Shown here: positions 45,925 to 52,773 of the stretch, piece after piece | Layout of the letters: every line of letters begins with the position of its first letter | Position numbering within the stretch: the stretch's first letter is position 1 | NCBI GenBank assembly: GCA_024234165.1 | Contig: JACKOP010000003.1 | Location: 620,001-684,000 of the forward strand | From: Pseudomonadales bacterium | Lineage (GTDB): Bacteria > Pseudomonadota > Gammaproteobacteria > Pseudomonadales > UBA5518 | DNA length: 64,000 bases | Reading direction: 5' to 3' | Position numbers and translations under genes: made by a program | Notes under the pieces: model-generated | What the model saw: the letters and a program-made list of their open reading frames with translations, nothing else | Databases searched by the model: none | What the model was told of the DNA's origin: nothing

Positions 45925-47307
45925 ATGAAAGCCGTGACGATGCTGGCATGCGTGCTGGGTTTGGTGTCGGGATCGAGTGTGGCGGACCGACAGGCGCGCG
46001 CGGACGACGGTGCACGCACCTACGCTGAGCCGACTCTCGAGCAGCGCATCGACGCAGCGTTCATCGAATTCTTCCCGCTCTACGAAATGGGGCGTGCACG
46101 CTTCAATTCGGTGGGCAACCCGCTGAACCCCTATAGGCATACGCCGAACGGCACGCCGGTGCACTGGCGCACCCTGGTCGACCATACGGCGCGCATGACC
46201 ACCACACCGAACAACGACACGCTGTACTCGGCTGCGTGGCTCGACCTGCACTCGACGCCGGTGCGTGTGCACGTGCCCGTGATCGGGCACGGACGTTACT
46301 GGTCGATCGCGTTGCTCGACGCCTACACCAACGATATCGCGGTCCTGGGGCGTCGCAGCGACGGTGACGGTCCGGTGGACGTGGTCGTGGTCGGACCGGA
46401 CTGGCAGGGTGATCTGCCCGGTGAACGCCTGATCCGTGCACCCACCAACGACGTGCAGTTGCTCGGTCGTTTCCTGGTCGCCGATGCGACTGACATCCCC
46501 GCAGTACGCCAGATCCAGGACGGGATCCGGATCGAGGCACTGGATCCCGGCGCCGCGCTGCCCGAGCAGCGGGCACCGGCACGCGATTCGACCGACCCGC
46601 AGGATTTCCTTGCGGTGGTCGATGAAATGCTGGTGCGCAACCCTCCCGTCGGCGAACAGGCGCAGCGCGTGCGTGCGTGGTCGGATCTGGGCATGGGAGC
46701 CGGAAAGGGCGACTTCGGCCGGCTCGATGCACGGGTACAGGCGGCGTGGCGCAGCCGCCTGCCGGTGCTGCACGAGCGGTTGCGCCCTGGACTGGAGTAC
46801 GGCGCACGCACGGTCGGTGGCTGGAGCCTGCCCTCGCCAGCCGTTGGCGCCTACGGTACCGACTACGCGTTGCGTGCCGCGGTTGCGTTCGCTGGCCTCG
46901 GTGCGTTGCCCGTGAACGAGGCGATGTACCTGAATCTCAGTACGGACCCCAACGGAAAGCCGCTGCACGGCAGCGCTCGCTGGAAGCTGGTGGTGCCGCC
47001 GATCGCTGCCGGTGCATTCTGGTCGGTTTCGATGTACGAAAAGGATCCGGACGGGAGGCTGTTCTTTGCGGATAACCCGATTCACCGCTATGCGGTCGGT
47101 GATCGTACGCCGGGTTTGCAACGGGATGCCGACGGCAATATCGAACTGCTGCTGCAGCACGATGCCCCGTCCGATCGTGCCAACTGGTTGCCCACTCCCG
47201 CTGGCGAGTGGGCAATGACGCTGCGCGTGTACCTGCCGCCGCCGGCAATGCAGCGTGGCGAGGCCGCATTGCCGCAACTGCTGCCGGCCACGGACACGCG
47301 CCAGTAG
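45925..47307 (+). CDS. DUF1254/DUF1214 domain protein, probably exported
   Basis: About 460 residues. A probable signal peptide covers residues ~1-28 (MKAVTMLACVLGLVSGSSVADRQARADD shown only by its hydrophobic core LACVLGLVSG). A DUF1254 region follows (TTPNNDTLYSAAWLDLHSTPVRV, GRYWSIALLDAYTNDIAVLG). A C-terminal DUF1214 region has MYLNLSTDPNGKPLHG, FWSVSMYEKDPDG and NWLPTPAGEWAMTLRVYLP. The ATG at 45925 is seven bases after GGAGG; 45919 is possible. Its function is unknown. It sits within the steroid cluster between fadE30 and ipdF. Confidence 0.8.
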   Translation: MKAVTMLACVLGLVSGSSVADRQARADDGARTYAEPTLEQRIDAAFIEFFPLYEMGRARFNSVGNPLNPYRHTPNGTPVHWRTLVDHTARMTTTPNNDTLYSAAWLDLHSTPVRVHVPVIGHGRYWSIALLDAYTNDIAVLGRRSDGDGPVDVVVVGPDWQGDLPGERLIRAPTNDVQLLGRFLVADATDIPAVRQIQDGIRIEALDPGAALPEQRAPARDSTDPQDFLAVVDEMLVRNPPVGEQAQRVRAWSDLGMGAGKGDFGRLDARVQAAWRSRLPVLHERLRPGLEYGARTVGGWSLPSPAVGAYGTDYALRAAVAFAGLGALPVNEAMYLNLSTDPNGKPLHGSARWKLVVPPIAAGAFWSVSMYEKDPDGRLFFADNPIHRYAVGDRTPGLQRDADGNIELLLQHDAPSDRANWLPTPAGEWAMTLRVYLPPPAMQRGEAALPQLLPATDTRQ

Positions 47308-47437
47308 TCAGCGCGCCATCCCGGCGCGTGCCAGATGGAGAATATTGCGATCCACTGCTGCCCTGGCGCATCGAGGGCGGCATAATGCGTACCCTCTGCA
47401 TGCAATCACAACCCCTTACGCCCTTTGAGAGGCTGCC

Positions 47438-48223
47438 ATGACCCTGTCCCCGCGCTACGTCGAAGGCCACAACCTGCTGGCTGGCAAATCCATCCTGATC
47501 ACCGCCGCCGCCGGTGCCGGCATCGGCTTCGCAGCGGCAAGGAAATGCGTCGAGGAAGGTTGCCGCGCGATCTTCATCAGCGATATCCACGAAGGGCGCA
47601 CCGCGCAGGCGGTCGAGGCGCTGAAGGCGCTCGGCGGCACGCAACAGGTGTTCGGGCTGGTCGCCAACGTGACCGACGAGCAGCAGGTGCAGGCACTGGT
47701 GAATGCGGCCGAGCAGAAGCTCGGTGGCGTGGACGTGCTGATCAACAACGCCGGGCTGGGCGGTACGAAGGCGCTGGTCGAGATGAGCGACGAGGAGTGG
47801 CACCGCGTGCTCGACATCACGCTGACCGGCACCATGCGCATGACGCGCGCGATGCTGCGCATCATGCAGCCGCGCCAGGCCGGCGTGATCGTGAACAACG
47901 CGTCGGTTCTCGGTTGGCGCGCGCAGCCCGACCAGTGTCATTACGCGGCTGCGAAGGCCGGCGTGATGGCGCTGACACGCTGCGCGGCGATGGAGGCGGC
48001 GCCGTACGGCATCCGCATCAACGCGGTGTCACCGTCGCTTGCACTGCACGACTTCCTGAAGAAGACGACGCCGGTGGACCTGTTGCGCGAACTCGAGCAG
48101 AAGGAAGCCTTCGGACGCGGTGCCGAGGTGTGGGAAGTCGCGAACGTGATGGTGTTCCTCGCCAGCGACTACGCGAGCTACATGACCGGCGAAATCGTCG
48201 CGGTCAGCAGTCAGCACCCCTGA
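47438..48223 (+). CDS. ipdF: Short-chain dehydrogenase IpdF
   Basis: A 261-residue SDR. It opens LLAGKSILITAAAGAGIGFAAARKC and has LINNAGLGGTKALVEM, VNNASVLGWRAQPDQCHYAAAKAGVMALTRCAAMEAAPYG and ends EIVAVSSQHP, a pattern I recall from mycobacterial IpdF. IpdF is a dehydrogenase of hydroxylated HIP/HIP-CoA intermediates. CATAAT at 47380-47385 could be a -10, giving it its own promoter after the DUF1254 gene. Confidence 0.88.
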   Translation: MTLSPRYVEGHNLLAGKSILITAAAGAGIGFAAARKCVEEGCRAIFISDIHEGRTAQAVEALKALGGTQQVFGLVANVTDEQQVQALVNAAEQKLGGVDVLINNAGLGGTKALVEMSDEEWHRVLDITLTGTMRMTRAMLRIMQPRQAGVIVNNASVLGWRAQPDQCHYAAAKAGVMALTRCAAMEAAPYGIRINAVSPSLALHDFLKKTTPVDLLRELEQKEAFGRGAEVWEVANVMVFLASDYASYMTGEIVAVSSQHP

Positions 48224-48307
48224 TCGTTTGCAACCATCGATGCGGGCGGTACGAACCAGGGGAGGCGGCAGGCAGCGCTGCCGTGCGACAGACGCAAGGG
48301 TGAGGAT

Positions 48308-49288
48308 ATGAGCGAGACAAAACCGCAGGATTTCTGGCTGAACGTACGCTTCGACATGCGCTGCCCCGCTTTCGGGACTCCGGCACGCACGCTCTACCCG
48401 GAAGCCGTACGCATGGCCGAGTATTGCGACCGTCACGGTTTCCACACCGCCTTGCTGTCCGAGCACCACGGCAGCGAGGACGGCTACGACCCGTCGCCGA
48501 TGGTGCTCGGCGCCGCCATCGCGGCGCGTACCACCCGGATGAGCCTGCTGTTCGGCGCCATGATCCTGCCGTTGCACGATCCGGTGCGGATGGCCGAAGA
48601 CATCGCGGTGCTCGACAACCTGAGCGGCGGGCGCGTGATGCTGGCCATCGTCGGTGGCTACGTGGCGTCGGAATTCCGCATGTTCGGGCGCGACCTCAAG
48701 GATCGGGGACGACTGGTCGAGGAAGGTATCGATGTGCTGCGCAAGGCGTGGACCGGCGAGCGTTTCGATTACAACGGCCGTCCCGTGCTGGTACGGCCAC
48801 GGCCGGTGCAGGAGCACATACCGATCATACTGGGCGGTTCATCGAAGGCCGCAGCGCGTCGTGCCGGACGCATTGCCGACGGCTTCATGACGCATCTTCC
48901 CGAGCTGTACCAGGTCTACTACGACGAAGCCGAACGAAGGGGGCGAAACCCGCCGCCGTTCACGCTTCCCGCACCGACCTTCGTGCACGTCACCCACGAC
49001 CCGGATCGCGTGTGGGAGCAGATCATGCCGCACGCCCTGCACGAGACCAACGCCTACGGTGCCTGGCAGGATGAGGCGGGTGTCGAGGGCAGCTTTCGCA
49101 GCCTGCCGACCGCCGACGTGCTGCGCGCCAGCGGGGACTACCAGGTCGTGACCCCGCAACAGTGTATCGAGCTCGCGCGTCGCAACGGCAGGCTCGACAT
49201 GCATCCGCTGATGGCCGGCATGAGTCCCGAGCTGGGCTGGGAAAGCCTCGAACTGTTCGTTGCCGAGGTACTGCCGCACCTGCACTGA
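48308..49288 (+). CDS. Luciferase-like flavin monooxygenase family protein
   Basis: A 326-residue TIM barrel of the bacterial luciferase-like superfamily. Segments include FHTALLSEHHGSEDGYDPSPMVLGAAIAARTTRMSL, LDNLSGGRVMLAIVGGYVASEF and IPIILGGSSKAAARRAGRIADGF. It may use FMN or F420. A related gene is part of mycobacterial cholesterol regulons from memory, so a role in steroid breakdown is plausible but unassigned. It is 84 bp downstream of ipdF. Confidence 0.78.
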   Translation: MSETKPQDFWLNVRFDMRCPAFGTPARTLYPEAVRMAEYCDRHGFHTALLSEHHGSEDGYDPSPMVLGAAIAARTTRMSLLFGAMILPLHDPVRMAEDIAVLDNLSGGRVMLAIVGGYVASEFRMFGRDLKDRGRLVEEGIDVLRKAWTGERFDYNGRPVLVRPRPVQEHIPIILGGSSKAAARRAGRIADGFMTHLPELYQVYYDEAERRGRNPPPFTLPAPTFVHVTHDPDRVWEQIMPHALHETNAYGAWQDEAGVEGSFRSLPTADVLRASGDYQVVTPQQCIELARRNGRLDMHPLMAGMSPELGWESLELFVAEVLPHLH

Positions 49289-49338
49289 AGGCGCGCGCCA
49301 GGATGCCGGGTGTCGACGCGAAGCGGAAGGAGAAAGCC

Positions 49339-50691
49339 ATGAACGATGCAGCGCTCGAGGTTCAGGAACCGTGGATCAGCGCCTTCGCATGGATCGAACG
49401 CGAACTCGGTGGCCGCATCGTGCGTGCCGAGCGCCAGCCCCGCTGGCGCCCGGCCTGGTTTCTGGATCTCGAGCGCGATGGCGAACTGCTGCCGCTGTAT
49501 TTTCGGGGCGATCGTGGTTCCACCGACCACGGCATCTACACGCTGGAAGACGAGATGCACGCATTGCAGGTGCTGGCTGCGCACGGCATGCCGGTGCCGC
49601 AGGTATACGGTTTCTGTCCGCATCCGCGCGGCATCGTGATGGAGCGCGTGCACGGTCATACCAACCTCGCGACCTGTCCCGATCCTGCCGAACGACGTGC
49701 GGTGCTCGAGCATTACATGGAGCTGCTGGCACGCATGCATGCGCTCGACACGGCGCCGTTCATCGCTGCCGGGCTGCGCCCTCCCGCCGATCCGCAACGC
49801 ATCGCGCTCGGTGATTTCGCGCACTGGGAGCGAGGCTACCGCAAGGCGAAACGACGCCCCGAACCACTGATCGAATTCGTGATCGGCTGGGTGCATCGCA
49901 ACGTGCCGCGCGAGCGCACGCAAGTGAGCTTCCTGGCCGGTGACTCCGGCCAGTTCCTGTTCGACAAGGGGCGCGTGACCACGATGCTCGACTTCGAAGT
50001 CGCGTATCTGGGTGATCCGGCCGCCGATCTCGGCGGCTTGCGGTCGCGTACGCTCAGCGAACCGCTCGGCGATATCGCTGCGGCACTGGAGCATTACGCG
50101 CGCGTGCGCGGCGAACCGATCGATATCGCAGCGGTCGACTACCACACGGTGCGCTTCGGCATCTGTACGCCGATGTCGGTTGCGGCGACCGTTGCAGCCC
50201 CTCCACCCGGAACCGACTACGTGCGCTACCTGGCGTGGTATCTGGTGTATGCGCGGATGCCGCTCGAGGTGATCGCGCACCGGCAAGGCATCGCGCTCGA
50301 CGCGATCGCTGAGCTGCGGTCTGCACGCTCGCGCTACGCGGCAGGTCATGATGCGCTGCTCGCACGCCTCGACGTTCCGGCCGGTCTCGATCCCGCTGCA
50401 AACTACGAGGCCGACACCACGTGGCGGATCGCCGAATACCTGCGGCGTGCCGATCGTTTCGGTCCCGCCTGCGAGGCAGCCGACCTCGACGAAGCCGCGG
50501 CGCTGCTCGGTTTCCGTCCTGCCGACAGCTGCGCCGCCGACGAGGCTCTGGAGAAGCTGGTGGCAGACGCCGGTGCAGAACGTGACGCAGAGCTGGTGCG
50601 TCTGTTCCATCGCCGCCTGCAGCGCCAGGAAGCGATCCTGCGACCGGTGATGCGGGAGTTGGAGGATGCACGAGTCCAGCTTCTCGATTGA
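49339..50691 (+). CDS. APH/choline kinase-fold phosphotransferase family protein
   Basis: A 450-residue protein. The N-lobe contains PLYFRGDRG and an EDEMHALQVLAAHGMPVPQVYGF stretch, and the C-lobe has VIGWVHRNVP. The catalytic loop reads FLAGDSGQFLF instead of the usual HGDxxxxN, so the His and Asn are lost while the Asp stays; the metal-binding LDFEVAYLGDPAADL is retained. The C-terminal ~100 residues are helical. GGAAGGAG precedes the ATG. It follows the luciferase-like gene and overlaps regB. Catalytic activity is uncertain. Confidence 0.7.
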   Translation: MNDAALEVQEPWISAFAWIERELGGRIVRAERQPRWRPAWFLDLERDGELLPLYFRGDRGSTDHGIYTLEDEMHALQVLAAHGMPVPQVYGFCPHPRGIVMERVHGHTNLATCPDPAERRAVLEHYMELLARMHALDTAPFIAAGLRPPADPQRIALGDFAHWERGYRKAKRRPEPLIEFVIGWVHRNVPRERTQVSFLAGDSGQFLFDKGRVTTMLDFEVAYLGDPAADLGGLRSRTLSEPLGDIAAALEHYARVRGEPIDIAAVDYHTVRFGICTPMSVAATVAAPPPGTDYVRYLAWYLVYARMPLEVIAHRQGIALDAIAELRSARSRYAAGHDALLARLDVPAGLDPAANYEADTTWRIAEYLRRADRFGPACEAADLDEAAALLGFRPADSCAADEALEKLVADAGAERDAELVRLFHRRLQRQEAILRPVMRELEDARVQLLD

Positions 50692-51961
50692 GGCGCGTGC
50701 AGCGCCGCCACCCTCCAGCAACACGATCAACCTGCGTCGCCTGAACGGGCTGCGCCTGATCGTGCTTGCAGCCGAGGTGCTGGTGGCGGCACTTGCGCTC
50801 TATCGCTGGCACCTGCCGTTGCCGCTGGTGCCGATGCTGGCGTTGTTCGCAGGCGTCGCGCTGCTCGCCATTGCGACGACCGTGCGTCTGCGCTGGTCAG
50901 CGCCCGTCGTGGACGCCGAACTGTTCCTGCACCTCACGTTCGAGGTGGGCGCGCTGACCGTGCTGCTGTATCTCAGCGGTGGTGTCACGAATCCGTTCGC
51001 GCCGTTCTACCTGCTGCCGCTGACGCTCACGGCCGTATCGCTGCCGGGCGGCTACGCGTGGGCCATGGTCGCACTGACGATGGGCTGCTACGCGCTGCTC
51101 AGCCGCCTCCATCTGCCGTTGCCGGCAGTGCACGCAGGGCACGACGGGGGCACGGTCGGCCTGCACGAACTCGGCATGTGGTCGGGCTTCACGTTCAGTG
51201 CGCTGCTGATCGCAGGCTTCGGTGTGCAGATGGGGCGATCGGTGCGCGATCGCGACCGCATGATCGCGGCGCTGCACGAGCAGCAGATGCAGCAGGACCA
51301 TGTGCTCGCGCTGGGGACGCTGGCTGCGGGCGCGGCGCACGAGCTGGGCTCGCCGCTGTCGACGCTGGCGGTGGTGTTGAAGGACGTGGTGCCGGGCGAG
51401 GCGATCGACCACGAGCGGCTGGAGTTGCTGCGCGCTCAGGTCCAGCGTTGCAAGCAGATTCTCGGTTCGCTGGCAGCGTCTGCAGGCGGCTGGCGCGCGG
51501 AATCCGGCAGCGCAACCGATCTGGAGCACTGGTTGAGCGCCCTGCTCGAAAGCTGGCGTGCAGGGCGCGCGGGCGTGCACGCCGAGCTCGACCTGGACGG
51601 GCCGCGACCCGCGCCGAGGCTGGTGATCGAGCAGACGCTCGAGCACGCGCTGCTGAACGTCCTGAACAACGCGGGCGATGCGTCACCGCAATCCGTCGCG
51701 GTCAGGGCGCGTTGGAGTAATGAGGAACTGTTGCTGGAGGTTTGCGACCGTGGCAGCGGCATCGCGCCCGGAATCGGGGAGCTGCTCGGCACCGCCGGCG
51801 TCAGCACCAAGCAGGAAGGCATGGGGCTCGGGCTGTTCCTGAGCTTCCATACGCTGCGCCGCTTCGGTGGCGAAGTCAGGCTGTTCGAACGTGAGGGCGG
51901 TGGCACGCGTTGCCGTGTGCGCCTGCCGCTCGCCACACTGCGGATCGGCGATGGGCACTGA
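50666..51961 (+). CDS. regB: Redox-sensing histidine kinase, RegB/PrrB-like
   Basis: A 431-residue membrane kinase with about six N-terminal helices. The loop YLSGGVTNPFAPFYLLPL contains the GGxxNPF ubiquinone-binding heptad of RegB. The H-box is LGTLAAGAAHELGSPLSTLA, and the Cys in VQRCKQIL lies where RegB has its redox Cys. N-box NVLNNAGDAS and G-boxes DRGSGIAPG and GMGLGLFLSFHTL complete the kinase. It overlaps the upstream gene by 26 bp and the response regulator start by 11 bp. Confidence 0.92.
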   Translation: MHESSFSIEARAAPPPSSNTINLRRLNGLRLIVLAAEVLVAALALYRWHLPLPLVPMLALFAGVALLAIATTVRLRWSAPVVDAELFLHLTFEVGALTVLLYLSGGVTNPFAPFYLLPLTLTAVSLPGGYAWAMVALTMGCYALLSRLHLPLPAVHAGHDGGTVGLHELGMWSGFTFSALLIAGFGVQMGRSVRDRDRMIAALHEQQMQQDHVLALGTLAAGAAHELGSPLSTLAVVLKDVVPGEAIDHERLELLRAQVQRCKQILGSLAASAGGWRAESGSATDLEHWLSALLESWRAGRAGVHAELDLDGPRPAPRLVIEQTLEHALLNVLNNAGDASPQSVAVRARWSNEELLLEVCDRGSGIAPGIGELLGTAGVSTKQEGMGLGLFLSFHTLRRFGGEVRLFEREGGGTRCRVRLPLATLRIGDGH

Positions 51962-52505
51962 AAATCCTGCACTGGAGCAGCCGAGCCTGCTGCTGGTCGA
52001 CGACGACGAGGTCTTCGCGTCGGTACTCGCGCAGGCCTTCCGCCGCCGCGGCTACACGGTGCGCGTCGCGCATGGTGTCGATGCCGGCATCGCACTGGCA
52101 CAGGCAGAGCCTCCGGAGTACGCAGTGGTCGACCTGCGCATGCCGGGCGCGTCGGGGCTGGAGCTGGTGCGTGTGCTGAAGGATCTCGACGAGAATACCC
52201 GTATCGTGATGCTGACCGGCTACGCCTCGATCGCCACTGCGGTCGAGGCAATCAAGCTCGGCGCAGTGCACTACCTCGCCAAGCCAGCCGATGCCGACGA
52301 GATCCGGGCGGCGTTTCATCGTGACGGGGGTGATACATCGGTCGACGTGCCCGAGAGGCCGCTGTCGGTGAATCGCCTGGAGTGGGAACACATCCAGAAG
52401 GTGCTGCAGGAGTGCGACGGCAACGTGTCGGAGACTGCGCGTCGCCTGAACATGCATCGGCGAACCCTGCAGCGCAAGCTGCAGAAGCGCCCGGTACGCG
52501 ACTGA
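51951..52505 (+). CDS. regA: Redox response regulator, RegA/PrrA-like
   Basis: A 184-residue protein. The receiver domain begins SLLLVDDDEVFASVLAQAFRRRGY, with phosphoacceptor Asp in AVVDLRMPGASGLELV and Lys in YLAKPADADEI. A short linker leads to a Fis-type HTH (WEHIQKVLQECDGNVSETARRLNMHRRTLQRKLQKRP), the RegA hallmark. Known RegA proteins control respiration, carbon and nitrogen use under changing redox. A GCGAC-N5-GTCGC palindrome, like RegA sites, lies downstream before the copper receptor gene. Confidence 0.93.
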   Translation: MGTENPALEQPSLLLVDDDEVFASVLAQAFRRRGYTVRVAHGVDAGIALAQAEPPEYAVVDLRMPGASGLELVRVLKDLDENTRIVMLTGYASIATAVEAIKLGAVHYLAKPADADEIRAAFHRDGGDTSVDVPERPLSVNRLEWEHIQKVLQECDGNVSETARRLNMHRRTLQRKLQKRPVRD

Positions 52506-52550
52506 ACGCCCACTGCGGAGACGGTCGCAACCACATCCGATCGTTGATGC

Positions 52551-52670
52551 GCACAGCGCGCGGCGATGCATTCGCACCGGTGGGGCGCCGTAAATGCATC
52601 CCTGCAGGCTCGAGCGCCGCGTCCCTGCGGCGCACGCCCCCCGATGCGAATGCATCGCCGCACGCTGTGC
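52551..52670. repeat. Long imperfect inverted repeat upstream of the TonB receptor
   Basis: The arms are 52551-52577 and 52644-52670 and match at 25 of 27 positions by eye (core GGCGATGCATTCGC). The 66-bp centre holds another hairpin near 52614-52634 (GCGCCGC/GCGGCGC). It lies in the 268-bp gap between regA and the receptor gene; no gene is seen in the gap. Confidence 0.8.
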
Positions 52671-52696
52671 AGGGTTTGTGCGACAGCCGCTGCGGC

Positions 52697-52711
52697 GCGA
52701 CAATCTGTCGC
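52697..52711. promoter_or_regulatory. Palindrome GCGAC-N5-GTCGC, candidate RegA site
   Basis: GCGACAATCTGTCGC fits the loose RegA/PrrA consensus GCGNC-Nx-GNCGC and extends to a TGCGACA/TGTCGCA relationship with a half-site at 52680-52684. It is 63 bp upstream of the receptor ATG and directly downstream of regBA. Confidence 0.45.
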
Positions 52712-52773
52712 ATTCCCATGGCGCCCTTTTCTGACCAGACTCGCGGCCCTTCGTACATGGCCGGTGAGTCCTC

